The notes under the pieces: model-generated | Databases searched by the model: none | The model's input: only the letters and a program-made list of their open reading frames with translations | Told to the model about the DNA's origin: nothing | DNA from: an uncultured Merdimonas sp. | GTDB lineage: Bacteria > Bacillota > Clostridia > Lachnospirales > Lachnospiraceae | Reading direction: 5' to 3' | NCBI GenBank assembly: GCA_944378225.1 | Contig: CALWGE010000004.1 | Coordinates: 1-64,000, forward strand | Length of the DNA stretch: 64,000 nucleotides | Program-made: the position numbers and the translations under genes | In this document: piece by piece, positions 42,757 to 51,481 of the stretch | Numbering within the stretch: the stretch's first letter is position 1 | Layout: each line of letters starts with the position of its first letter

Positions 42757-44978
42757 TCATTTTTTCGGATTCCCAGTGTGAGTCCTGCTGCAAGCAGCAG
42801 AAGACCGGCACAGAGAACCGCATACTGTTTCAGACTGAAATAAGTGGTGACCTCGTATTCGTAGACTGCGAATGCCAGGTCGCCCTTTTCTTTTTTCTCT
42901 CCGGCTACAGTGAGAAATCCGTCTTTGTACAGATCGCAGTTACCTGTGGTATAAGAAAGAAATTCCAGACTGTTTTCACCCTCAATGTATCCCGGGGAAA
43001 TTTCCAGCGTATAGACTGTAGGCCCATCCGGAATGATTTCGTCGAGAACAAATTCATAGGAGTTTTTCGTCAGCTCTACCATGCCGGAGAGGAACCGGTT
43101 ATTGTCATAGATGAGATTTCCGTCTTCATCTGTAATGCGGACAGTAAAAGCAGACAGGTTATAAGGCCCTACAGGATTAACCACCCGGATTGATACGCGG
43201 TTAAAAGGTTTATCTGTGGTAAAGGTCTGTACGTAGGACTGTTCGTAGGAGGTTACATAGCCGTCATAGCCGCCGGCGTACTGATACTGATTGACAGAAT
43301 AGTCCCAGGCCTCAATGGGGGTCTCTACCAGCTGTTTTTTTCCGAGAATCAGGAGAAGCGCCAGAAGGGCAGTGCCTGCGGCACAGCCGATCCAGTTTTT
43401 CCTCAGCAGAAATATGACAGCAGAATTTTCGCTTTCACACAGAGCGCAGATTCCGTCAGCAAGCAGGAGCAGACAGAGAAAGGTAAAGCTGAGACTGTAG
43501 AGGGGATTGGTTTCCCAAAGCAGATGAAATCCCATACATCCAAGAACAGTCAGCTGAATCAGAAAGACCGCGGGATATTCTTTCTGCTTTTTCAGACGAA
43601 TGAACGCGATGAAGGCACAGCAGCCCATCGCAAGCATGTTCAGGCAGCGAAAAGCCTGCAGATAGAGGACGAGAAAGCCGCTTTTATCGCCCACCAGATA
43701 GTCATAAGCTTTACTGTAGCGGGCATAGCTGTTTTCCGTAAGACAGCTGTCTGTGCCATCGACCCAGGTATTCAAAAGCTTTCTTCCGGCCAGAGAAACC
43801 AGTCCGGCAGGTCCGGCCTCCTCAATCCGTTCCTTGAGTATCTTCAGATCTGCTTCAAATTTTTCATCTTTTGTTTCGAAGCTGGAAGTATAAAGTTCAT
43901 CATTCTGGTCAAAGGCGCCGTCCCAGCGGGCTCCCATCATTACCCAGTGAATGGTGGGAAAACCGGTATTTTTATAATCAAAATCCACATACCGGTTTAC
44001 AGCGGCAGAAAACAGTCCCAAAGTCAGAGCGGAGGTCAGCAGAAACGCCGCGGAGGGAACAGCCCAGGTCTTAAGCTCCGGGACGAAGCGGGAAAACAGG
44101 GAACCGGAATGTTTTTTTCTGCTGTGCCAGACAGTCAGGAGAAGATCAAAGAACACAGCTATCAGAGCAATGGCTGCTGTGGCGCGGAGCTTAAATCCAA
44201 GAATAGAAATGAAACCAAGCAGAGCGCAGAGGCAGGTACGGCTGACAGTAAGTCTGTTCATAATACCGGCTGCTGTTTCGCCGCCTGTATTCCGGATCTT
44301 TCTGAGACGCAGATACAGATACAGAATTCCCATCAGGCAGGGCATGGAACAGGTGGCTGTGTAATAATAACCGGCCCACAGATAGGAAAAGGGACAGAGT
44401 ACGCAGATTATCAGATAAAAAACAGCGTACAAAGAGCCCTTCAGTTCCCGGGCAATCAGGTAGCCCAGCCAGATGGACAGGGTAATGCAGCACACATTGA
44501 CGATCTGGACAGCCGGCATAAACCAGGCTTCTGATACACCAATCCTGGAAAGGAAAAGCAGGAACCAGTAGGTCAGGATCGTCAGAGGATAGTTGTTGGT
44601 ATACCGCGCGAAATAGCCGGTCTCATAAGTGCCGGAAACAGTATGAGTACGCAGCATTTCCACGGCCATGTCAAAGACCTTCAGAGGGTCGTAGCGGAGC
44701 TGCGGCTGTATTACTGCAAGAAAAATAAGCTGTCCTCCTGCAAGGAGTACTATGCACAGAACGGCCAGACACTTTCGCTGTTTTTCAGACAGGCGAACCA
44801 GAAGGCGTCTTATCAGAATAAGTGCTGAGCAGAGAAATAACACAAAAACCAGAACAAACAAAATCTGTGCCGGGATAGTGCCGAGAGCCCGCAGCCAGGA
44901 AGCATCCCATCTCCAGAATGCAAAAATCCCGATATAAAGACTGAACAGAGCCAGAAGCAAAAGTGAAATGGTATACAT
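42732..44978 (-). CDS. Large GT-C-like membrane protein with C-terminal beta domain
   Basis: 748 residues. About twelve TM segments precede residue 570. RYDPLKVFDMAVEML and TGYFARYTNNYPLTILTYWF resemble the first-loop acceptor region of GT-C enzymes. Residues ~582-693 are beta-rich and flanked by a final TM helix (about 718-738). This domain resembles the two extracellular segments of the DUF2142 protein at 665. It has GGAGG ahead of the ATG and its own promoter. It is the only minus-strand gene of the second polysaccharide block. The sugar is unknown. Confidence 0.68.
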   Translation of the reverse strand: MYTISLLLLALFSLYIGIFAFWRWDASWLRALGTIPAQILFVLVFVLFLCSALILIRRLLVRLSEKQRKCLAVLCIVLLAGGQLIFLAVIQPQLRYDPLKVFDMAVEMLRTHTVSGTYETGYFARYTNNYPLTILTYWFLLFLSRIGVSEAWFMPAVQIVNVCCITLSIWLGYLIARELKGSLYAVFYLIICVLCPFSYLWAGYYYTATCSMPCLMGILYLYLRLRKIRNTGGETAAGIMNRLTVSRTCLCALLGFISILGFKLRATAAIALIAVFFDLLLTVWHSRKKHSGSLFSRFVPELKTWAVPSAAFLLTSALTLGLFSAAVNRYVDFDYKNTGFPTIHWVMMGARWDGAFDQNDELYTSSFETKDEKFEADLKILKERIEEAGPAGLVSLAGRKLLNTWVDGTDSCLTENSYARYSKAYDYLVGDKSGFLVLYLQAFRCLNMLAMGCCAFIAFIRLKKQKEYPAVFLIQLTVLGCMGFHLLWETNPLYSLSFTFLCLLLLADGICALCESENSAVIFLLRKNWIGCAAGTALLALLLILGKKQLVETPIEAWDYSVNQYQYAGGYDGYVTSYEQSYVQTFTTDKPFNRVSIRVVNPVGPYNLSAFTVRITDEDGNLIYDNNRFLSGMVELTKNSYEFVLDEIIPDGPTVYTLEISPGYIEGENSLEFLSYTTGNCDLYKDGFLTVAGEKKEKGDLAFAVYEYEVTTYFSLKQYAVLCAGLLLLAAGLTLGIRKNDYSLPSSR

Positions 44979-45022
44979 GAAAACCTCCGTAAAAGGCGGA
45001 TAAAGCGCCGTATATTTCTTAT

Positions 45023-45051
45023 AGGATAGCGCAAAAACCAGGTGCGGTCAA
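45023..45051 (-). promoter_or_regulatory. Promoter for the minus-strand GT-C-like gene
   Basis: On the minus strand TTGACC (45046-45051) and TATCCT (45023-45028) are 17 bases apart, 44 bases upstream of ATG 44978. It overlaps the open frame that extends upstream of the plus-strand dus gene, supporting a later start for dus. Confidence 0.6.
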
Positions 45052-45122
45052 CCAAAGAAGAATCCGGTTTCTTTTCCCGGGCAGTTCTGGTACAATTAGA
45101 AAAAAACAAGGAAATAAAAGAA

Positions 45123-46088
45123 GTGAATACGAACAGCAGCAGAACGATAAAAACATATCTTGCTCCCATGGAGGGAATTACAACTTATGTGTACCGCAAT
45201 GCTCAGGCGGCTGTGTATGGCCGTCTGGACAAATATTTTACTCCGTTTCTGGAACCTCATGAAAAAAGGAGTTTCAAGAAAAGAGAACTCCAGGAGATTC
45301 TGCCGGGAAATAACAGGGGGATTCCGGTAGTGCCCCAGATTCTGACGAACCGTGCGGAGGGATTTCTGGAGCTTGCCGGAACCCTGCAGGATTTCGGATA
45401 TCAGGAAATTAATCTGAATCTGGGCTGTCCTTCCCGAACGGTAGTCAGTAAGGGCAAGGGTTCCGGATTTCTGGCTGTCCCGGAGGAACTGGATCGATTT
45501 CTGGATAAAATTTTTTCAGGTCTGGAGAAAAGGCAAACTGCGAAAGAAACACTGGGGATATCGGTAAAAACCCGGCTTGGCATGGAAAGTCCGGAGGAAT
45601 TTCCAAGACTTTTGGATATTTTTAATCAGTATCCTCTGAAGGAATTAATAGTACATCCACGGGTGCAGAAAGATTATTATAATAACAGACCAAACCGGGG
45701 CATGTATCGGCTGGCAGAACAGAAGAGCCGGACTTCTGTCTGTTATAACGGAGACTTGTTTACCTATAAGGATGTGGAAGAATTCTGCAGAGAATTCCCG
45801 GAAGCACAGACCATTATGCTTGGAAGGGGGCTGATTCGAAATCCCGGACTTCTGGCCGGAGAAATGACGGAGCAGGAAAAGAAAGCCAGATTTCGACAGT
45901 TCCATGAACTCGTGCTGGAAGGTTACAGAAAGCAGGAGATGGGAGACCGGAACGTTCTTTTCAAAATGAAAGAACTGTGGTTTTATCAGATTCAGGAATT
46001 CCCAGGCGCAGAGAAAGCCGGCAAGAGAATTAAGAAGGCACAGACGCTTGCCGAATATGAGACGGCGGTATTGGAGATATGGGGATAA
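45123..46088 (+). CDS. tRNA-dihydrouridine synthase family protein
   Basis: An FMN enzyme reducing uridines in tRNA. YLAPMEGITTYVYRN is the N-terminal FMN segment, PQILTNRAEGF follows, LNLGCPSRTVVSKGKGSGFL contains the catalytic Cys, and SVKTRLGM, LIVHPRVQKDYY, YNGDLFT and IMLGRGLIRNPGL complete the barrel. The GTG at 45123 (VNTNSSRT) is preferred over 45042: AAGGAA lies 8 bases upstream, and an extended -10 (TGGTACAAT, 45088-45096) falls inside the longer frame. The length (~321) fits the Dus family. Which tRNA position is modified cannot be told. Confidence 0.9.
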   Translation: MNTNSSRTIKTYLAPMEGITTYVYRNAQAAVYGRLDKYFTPFLEPHEKRSFKKRELQEILPGNNRGIPVVPQILTNRAEGFLELAGTLQDFGYQEINLNLGCPSRTVVSKGKGSGFLAVPEELDRFLDKIFSGLEKRQTAKETLGISVKTRLGMESPEEFPRLLDIFNQYPLKELIVHPRVQKDYYNNRPNRGMYRLAEQKSRTSVCYNGDLFTYKDVEEFCREFPEAQTIMLGRGLIRNPGLLAGEMTEQEKKARFRQFHELVLEGYRKQEMGDRNVLFKMKELWFYQIQEFPGAEKAGKRIKKAQTLAEYETAVLEIWG

Positions 46089-46114
46089 ACATTGTAGTGG
46101 ACAGAAAATAAATG

Positions 46115-46142
46115 TTGAGAAATTCCCGATATTTGCTATAAT
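46115..46142 (+). promoter_or_regulatory. glmM promoter
   Basis: TTGAGA (46115-46120) and TATAAT (46137-46142), spacer 16. Predicted start near 46149, leaving a ~55-base leader to the AAGGAG site and ATG 46205. Confidence 0.75.
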
Positions 46143-46204
46143 AGAGGACGGAAAAGTACCTGTAAACGAAGCTAAGGGAAATTTAAAGAATCAAGGAGCA
46201 TATT

Positions 46205-47536
46205 ATGGGAAAGTATTTTGGTACAGATGGTTTCCGCGGCGAAGCCAATGTTAAACTGACTGTTGAGCATGCCTTTAAGGTAGGAAGATATCTTGGATGG
46301 TATTACGGAAGAGATCATAAAGCCAGAATTGTAATTGGAAAAGATACGAGAAGAAGCAGCTATATGTTCGAGTATGCACTGGCGGCGGGCATTACGGCTT
46401 CAGGTGCGGATGCGTATCTTCTGCATGTAACGACAACTCCCAGCGTGTCCTATGTGGTGCGCACGGAGGGCTTTGACTGCGGTATTATGATCTCTGCCAG
46501 CCATAATCCGTTTAATGACAATGGAATTAAGATTATCAATGGTCTTGGCCACAAGCTGGATGCTGAAGTGGAAAGTAAGATTGAGGCCTATATTGATGGT
46601 GAGACAGAAGAAAGACCTCTGGCTACGGGAGCGGATATCGGACGTACCGTTGATTTTGCGGCAGGCCGTAACCGTTACGTCGGTTACCTGATCTCGCTTC
46701 CTACGCGTTCTTTCAAGAATATGCGCGTAGGTCTGGACTGCGCCAACGGAAGCGCGTCTGCCATTGCCAAGAGCGTATTTGATGCGCTGGGAGCAAAGAC
46801 CTATGTAATCAACAATGAGCCGGATGGAACAAATATTAATACAAACTGCGGTTCCACACATATCGAGGTACTGCAGAAATTTGTGAAAGAAAACAAACTG
46901 GATGTAGGCTTTGCCTATGACGGAGACGCAGACCGCTGTATAGCCGTGGATGAGAACGGAGAAGTAGTAGATGGCGACAGAATTATGTATATCTGCGGAA
47001 AATACATGAATGAGCAGGGAGCGCTGCGGGATCATACCATTGTTACGACGGTTATGTCTAACCTGGGGCTGTATAAAGCCTGCGATCAGGCCGGTATCCG
47101 TTATGAGAAGACAGCAGTAGGCGATAAATACGTCTATGAAAATATGACCCAGAACGGTTTTCAGCTGGGCGGCGAACAGTCAGGTCATATTATTTTCAGT
47201 AAGCATGCCACAACGGGAGACGGAATCCTGACATCTCTGAAAGTGATGGAAGTGATTCTGGAGAAAAAATCTTCTCTGGCTACGCTGGCATCTGAAGTGA
47301 AGATTTATCCGCAGCTTCTTCAGAATCTGCGTGTGCAGGACATGGATACAGTCCTGAACGCTCCTTCTGTTCAGAAGGCAATTGCAGAGGTAGAAGAGCG
47401 TCTTGGAACAGAGGGACGCGTACTGGTGCGTAAGAGTGGAACCGAGCCATTGCTGCGCGTTATGGTCGAGGCACAGACAGATGAGCTCTGTGAGGAAAAT
47501 GTGCTGCACATTATCAATGCAATGAAAGGCGTATAA
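46205..47536 (+). CDS. glmM: Phosphoglucosamine mutase
   Basis: 443 residues of the alpha-D-phosphohexomutase family: KYFGTDGFRGEAN at the start, ISASHNPFNDNGIK with the phosphorylated Ser99, FAYDGDADRC for metal binding, LGGEQSGHIIF for sugar specificity, and VRKSGTEPLLRVMVE for phosphate binding. It interconverts glucosamine 6- and 1-phosphate for UDP-GlcNAc, hence peptidoglycan and surface polymers. In many Firmicutes glmM follows cdaA-cdaR; here a YbbR protein lies 46 kb away, and dus and a nucleotidyltransferase are the neighbours. Confidence 0.9.
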   Translation: MGKYFGTDGFRGEANVKLTVEHAFKVGRYLGWYYGRDHKARIVIGKDTRRSSYMFEYALAAGITASGADAYLLHVTTTPSVSYVVRTEGFDCGIMISASHNPFNDNGIKIINGLGHKLDAEVESKIEAYIDGETEERPLATGADIGRTVDFAAGRNRYVGYLISLPTRSFKNMRVGLDCANGSASAIAKSVFDALGAKTYVINNEPDGTNINTNCGSTHIEVLQKFVKENKLDVGFAYDGDADRCIAVDENGEVVDGDRIMYICGKYMNEQGALRDHTIVTTVMSNLGLYKACDQAGIRYEKTAVGDKYVYENMTQNGFQLGGEQSGHIIFSKHATTGDGILTSLKVMEVILEKKSSLATLASEVKIYPQLLQNLRVQDMDTVLNAPSVQKAIAEVEERLGTEGRVLVRKSGTEPLLRVMVEAQTDELCEENVLHIINAMKGV

Positions 47537-47559
47537 GCCCTAAGATAAGGAGAGAAAGC

Positions 47560-48480
47560 ATGAAAAAAACAACACTGGTAGTTATGGCGGCAGGAATCGG
47601 GAGCAGATTCGGCGGTGGGATTAAACAGCTGGAGCCGGTGGGACCAAACGGTGAGATTATCATGGATTATTCCATTCATGACGCAATGGAAGCCGGATTC
47701 AACAAAGTGGTTTTTATCATCCGCAAAGATCTGGAGAAAGATTTTAAAGAAGTAATTGGAAACCGGATCGAAAAGCTGGTAGAGGTAGAGTATGCGTTCC
47801 AGGAGCTGGATAATCTTCCGGAAGGTTTTGAAAAACCGGAAGGACGTATCAAGCCCTGGGGAACCGGCCAGGCAGTGCTGAGCTGCAAGGGTATTGTGAA
47901 AGAGCCTTTCGCAGTAATCAATGCGGATGACTATTACGGAAAGGAAGCTTTTGTCAGAGTACATGATTATCTGGTGGAAGAGCATGAGAATACCGGAAAA
48001 TTCGATTTCTGTATGGCAGGCTTTATTCTTGGAAACACTTTGAGCGATAACGGAGCCGTAACCCGCGGTATCTGTCAGGTAGAGAACGGATTCCTGACAG
48101 ACGTGGTAGAGACCGGCGGAATCGAGAAGATGCCGGGCGGCGGAGCAGGTGTTCCGGGACCGGATGGAAATCTCGTTCCTGTAGATGCGAATGGTTATGT
48201 TTCCATGAATATGTGGGGACTGACTCCGGATTTCCTGGATGAAGTGGAGAAGGGATTTAAAGAATTTCTCGCATCTGTAAAACCGGGAGATATCAAGGCA
48301 GAATATCTGCTGCCTTCCATCATCGGAGGACTTCTGGAAGAAGGACGGGCAACCGTTCGTGTACTGGAGACACATGACAGATGGTTTGGCGTAACCTATA
48401 AAGAAGATAAGCAGTCAGTTGTGGATTCTTTTAAGAAACTGATTGCAGATGGAGTATATAAAGAGAAGCTGTTCTCCTGA
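47560..48480 (+). CDS. Sugar-phosphate nucleotidyltransferase family protein
   Basis: 306 residues with an NTP_transferase N-terminus: LVVMAAGIGSRFGGGIKQLE, the G-x-G-x-R-x9-K nucleotide loop. INADDYYGKEAF provides the metal-binding Asp. A glycine-rich insertion, KMPGGGAGVPG, is unusual for RmlA or GalU. The downstream MNMWGLTPDFLDEV is typical of the Clostridia subfamily. It probably makes an NDP-sugar, possibly from the glmM pathway, but donor and sugar are not predictable. It is 23 bases after glmM behind AAGGAG and likely cotranscribed with it. Confidence 0.78.
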   Translation: MKKTTLVVMAAGIGSRFGGGIKQLEPVGPNGEIIMDYSIHDAMEAGFNKVVFIIRKDLEKDFKEVIGNRIEKLVEVEYAFQELDNLPEGFEKPEGRIKPWGTGQAVLSCKGIVKEPFAVINADDYYGKEAFVRVHDYLVEEHENTGKFDFCMAGFILGNTLSDNGAVTRGICQVENGFLTDVVETGGIEKMPGGGAGVPGPDGNLVPVDANGYVSMNMWGLTPDFLDEVEKGFKEFLASVKPGDIKAEYLLPSIIGGLLEEGRATVRVLETHDRWFGVTYKEDKQSVVDSFKKLIADGVYKEKLFS

Positions 48481-48497
48481 GAAATTTTGCTCTGTAT

Positions 48498-48612
48498 GCC
48501 TGACAGAGGCAAAGGAGAGAAAACGGCAGAAATAAAAGAAAAAGACACAGAACAAAAGAAGGACGTCCTGCCTTCAGGGTATCAGCCTGAAGGCCCGGCG
48601 TCCTTTTGGACG
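48498..48612 (+). promoter_or_regulatory. Hairpin cluster upstream of the ABC exporter, terminator or switch
   Basis: A small hairpin (GCCT/AGGC, 48498-48510) is followed by a long one: AAGGACG (48559-48565) with CGTCCTT (48599-48605), and inside it GCCTTCAGG (48570-48578) with CCTGAAGGC (48586-48594). Only TTTT follows. The 3' arm CGTCC (48599-48603) can alternatively pair with GGACG (48608-48612) around TTTT, giving two mutually exclusive folds nine bases before the exporter start. Confidence 0.6.
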
Positions 48613-48620
48613 GGTATTTT

Positions 48621-50360
48621 ATGAACAACAGCACGAAGAAAAACAAAACAACAATATTTTCCTATTATAAGCCATACAAAGGTCTGCTGGCGCTTGATCT
48701 TTTGTTTGCGGCTCTGGGAGCCGGTGTGACGCTGGTAATCCCTCTCATTGTCCGCTATATCACCAATCAGGTGATATATGAGGAAAGTTCTGTAGCATGG
48801 CACACGATTGTAAATCTCAGTATTCTGATGCTGGGACTTCTTGTGTTGGAACTGGTCAGCAATTTTTATATTACTTACTGGGGACACATGATGGGCGCCA
48901 GAATGGAATACGGAATGCGCAATGAGATCTTTGAACACTATCAGAAGCTTTCTTTTACTTTCTATGATAATCAGAAAGTCGGACAGCTTATGTCCCGTGT
49001 AACCAATGATCTGTTTGAAATCACAGAACTTCTGCACCACGGACCCGAGGATATTCTGATTTCTCTGGTTAAAATTGTGGGCGCATTGATTATTCTGAGC
49101 CGGATTAACGGAGCCCTGACTCTGACAGTAGCCTGTTTTTTACCTTTTATCCTGTGCTTTGCCATTTTCCTCAACCGGAAAATGAAGCATGCGTATCGGC
49201 AGAATCGTGTGAAGATGGCTGATATCAATGGTCAGATTGAGGATAATCTTTCGGGAATCCGCGTTGTGAAATCTTTTTCCAACGAAAGCATCGAGATGGA
49301 AAAATTCCGGGAAGGAAATGACAGATTTCTGGCAACAAAACGTAACAGTTATCTTTATATGGGAACTTACAATTCTGTGCTGAATGCCATGCTGACGGGT
49401 GTGACCATTGCTGTGGTGCTGGTCGGAGCGAAACTGATTACCACGCAATCCATGCAGATTACAGATTTAATTACCTTCCTTCTGTACGTGGCTAATTTTA
49501 CAGAGCCGGTCAAAAAGCTGATTAATTTTACAGAGCAATTCCAGAATGGTTATTCAGGCTACAGCCGGTTCCGCGAGATTATGGATATTGAACCGGATAT
49601 TGCAGACAAAAAGAATGCAGAAGTGTTGACAGACGTGAAGGGAGATGTAGAATTCAGGGATGTTTCCTTCCGGTATGAGGAAAATACGGACAAGGTGCTG
49701 GATCACGTGAATCTTCACGTGCCTGCCGGAAGCTATGTGGCCCTGGCAGGATCATCGGGAGGCGGAAAGACCACACTTTGCAGTCTGATTCCCCGGTTTT
49801 ATGATGTGACATCCGGAAGTGTACGGGTGGATGGCAAAGATGTACGCGATGTAACAGTAAAAAGTCTGCGGGAAAATATCGGTATCGTGCAGCAGGATGT
49901 CTATCTGTTTGCGGGTACTGTCATGGATAATATTCTTTATGGAAAACCGGGAGCCACGCGGGAGGAAGTGATTGAGGCTGCCAAAAAAGCCAATGCGCAT
50001 GACTTTATCATGGAGCTTCCGGAAGGGTATGACACGGATATCGGACAGCGGGGGGTAAAACTTTCCGGAGGACAGAAGCAGAGAATCTCCATTGCACGTG
50101 TATTTCTGAAAAATCCCCCGATTCTGATTTTTGACGAGGCGACTTCCGCCCTGGACAATGAAAGCGAGCGTATTGTACAGGAATCTCTGGAACGTCTGGC
50201 GAAGGAGCGGACTACGTTCGTGATTGCTCATCGTCTGTCTACTATCCGGAATGCACAGAAAATTCTGGTTCTGACGGAAAATGGTATTGAAGAGCAGGGA
50301 ACCCATGAAGAGCTGATGGCTATGCATGGGGTATACGAGAAACTGTATCAGATCCGGTGA
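48621..50360 (+). CDS. ABC transporter, fused permease and ATPase (exporter type)
   Basis: 579 residues: an N-terminal six-TM exporter domain (about 15-310) and a C-terminal nucleotide-binding domain. The latter has Walker A GSSGGGKTT, Q-loop IVQQDVYLF, signature LSGGQKQR, Walker B ILIFDEATSALD, and the switch His in FVIAHRLSTIRNA. It is a type IV (MsbA/BmrA-like) half-transporter, probably homodimeric because no second half is adjacent. ATG 48621 is chosen over the TTG at 48606, which lies inside a hairpin. No clear ribosome binding site is visible. Substrate unknown; lipid, peptide or drug export are all possible. Confidence 0.9.
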   Translation: MNNSTKKNKTTIFSYYKPYKGLLALDLLFAALGAGVTLVIPLIVRYITNQVIYEESSVAWHTIVNLSILMLGLLVLELVSNFYITYWGHMMGARMEYGMRNEIFEHYQKLSFTFYDNQKVGQLMSRVTNDLFEITELLHHGPEDILISLVKIVGALIILSRINGALTLTVACFLPFILCFAIFLNRKMKHAYRQNRVKMADINGQIEDNLSGIRVVKSFSNESIEMEKFREGNDRFLATKRNSYLYMGTYNSVLNAMLTGVTIAVVLVGAKLITTQSMQITDLITFLLYVANFTEPVKKLINFTEQFQNGYSGYSRFREIMDIEPDIADKKNAEVLTDVKGDVEFRDVSFRYEENTDKVLDHVNLHVPAGSYVALAGSSGGGKTTLCSLIPRFYDVTSGSVRVDGKDVRDVTVKSLRENIGIVQQDVYLFAGTVMDNILYGKPGATREEVIEAAKKANAHDFIMELPEGYDTDIGQRGVKLSGGQKQRISIARVFLKNPPILIFDEATSALDNESERIVQESLERLAKERTTFVIAHRLSTIRNAQKILVLTENGIEEQGTHEELMAMHGVYEKLYQIR

Positions 50361-50430
50361 AGGGACGAGTGAGAAAGAAATGAAACTCTTTTACTTCCCG
50401 TATCAAAATCACGGTAAATGTGTTATACTA

Positions 50431-50468
50431 GGAAAGCACAGCGGCAGCGCCGTGCTTTCCCGCATTTT
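50431..50468 (+). terminator. Hairpin after the ABC exporter gene
   Basis: GGAAAGCAC (50431-50439) pairs with GTGCTTTCC (50452-50460) around an inner GGCAGCGCC, followed by CGCATTTT. TATACT (50424-50429) lies immediately upstream and could be a -10 box, but no -35 was found, so a terminator is favoured. Confidence 0.6.
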
Positions 50469-50517
50469 ATAACGGAGACTTTACATTCGGTGAATCAGAA
50501 AAGGTAAAAGGAGATTT

Positions 50518-51423
50518 ATGGATATAAAAATGAAACGCCCGGAACTGGAAGACCGGGACCTGATTAACAGTTACCTGAAATATGCAGATACAAGAAGCTG
50601 TGAGATGACATTTGCAAATACGTATCTGTGGTCCAGACATTACGGGACAGGCTTTGCGATTGTGGATAATATGCTGGTTTTCGGCGAGGTGGACGGTGTA
50701 TATTCCTATACGTTTCCGGTGGGTCCCGGAGATCTTCGGACCTGTCTGGAGACCCTGATGGAACATTGCAGAGAGAAGCAGGTCCCGTTCCAGCTTCACA
50801 ATATTACAAAGGAGCACTTTGCTCTTCTGGAGGAGTTGTATCCTGACAGATTTGAAATTCGCTATGAGCGCGATTACGCTGACTATGTTTATGAGTCAGA
50901 AAAGCTTGCAGCGTTATCCGGAAGAAAGTATCACAGCAAGAAAAATCATGTAAATAAATTCATGAGCCTGTATCCCGACTGGAGTTATGAGCCTATTACT
51001 AAAGATAATGTGGAAGAATGTTTCCAGATGGCTTTGCGCTGGAGAGAGCTGAATGGCTGTGAGGCAGACGAGGAAAAGCATGCGGAAATCTGTGTGACCC
51101 TGAATTTTCTGCGATTATTTGACGAGCTGGAAATGAGAGGAGGAGCACTGCGGGTAAATGGGGATATTGTAGCCTTTACACTGGGTGAACCCGTGGGAAT
51201 GCGCAGGGATACGCTGGTAGTTCATATTGAAAAAGCATTTTCTGATATGCAGGGCGCTTATGCGATGATTAATCAGCAGTTTGCCATCCATGAAGGAAAG
51301 AACTTTCTTTATATCAATCGTGAGGATGATGTGGGACAGGAAGGCTTAAGAACTGCAAAATTATCTTATAAACCTGTATTTTTAATTGAAAAAGGGGTTG
51401 TAAGAGAGCGCGGACTTTTGTAA
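50518..51423 (+). CDS. DUF2156 family protein (LPG synthetase C-terminal-like GNAT fold)
   Basis: 301 residues matching DUF2156: FANTYLWSRHYGTGFAIVDN, DYVYESEKLAALSGRKYHSK, KKNHVNKFM, ALRVNGDIVAFTLGEP and FLYINREDDVGQEGLRTAKLSY. The fold is related to the aminoacyl-transferring domain of phosphatidylglycerol lysyltransferase (MprF) and to FemX-like GNAT enzymes. No TM helices are present, so it is the soluble standalone form. Substrate and role are unestablished. AAAGGAG precedes the ATG. It is followed by hisC, a lipid kinase and glutamine synthetase. Confidence 0.85.
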   Translation: MDIKMKRPELEDRDLINSYLKYADTRSCEMTFANTYLWSRHYGTGFAIVDNMLVFGEVDGVYSYTFPVGPGDLRTCLETLMEHCREKQVPFQLHNITKEHFALLEELYPDRFEIRYERDYADYVYESEKLAALSGRKYHSKKNHVNKFMSLYPDWSYEPITKDNVEECFQMALRWRELNGCEADEEKHAEICVTLNFLRLFDELEMRGGALRVNGDIVAFTLGEPVGMRRDTLVVHIEKAFSDMQGAYAMINQQFAIHEGKNFLYINREDDVGQEGLRTAKLSYKPVFLIEKGVVRERGLL

Positions 51424-51481
51424 TATAATAGAAGTTTGGAAAGTACACAGAACAGTACAGAAAAGAGGGGCCAGACAGAGT

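Noticed and set aside
43524..44534. A 336-residue plus-strand open frame opposite the large GT-C-like gene
   Set aside because: Antisense shadow: Gln, Ser and Lys-rich, no start signal and no recognisable motif, while the minus strand encodes a coherent membrane protein with promoter and ribosome binding site.
45042..45122. N-terminal extension of the dihydrouridine synthase
   Set aside because: It overlaps a minus-strand promoter and contains an extended -10 element; the barrel motif begins right after the GTG at 45123.
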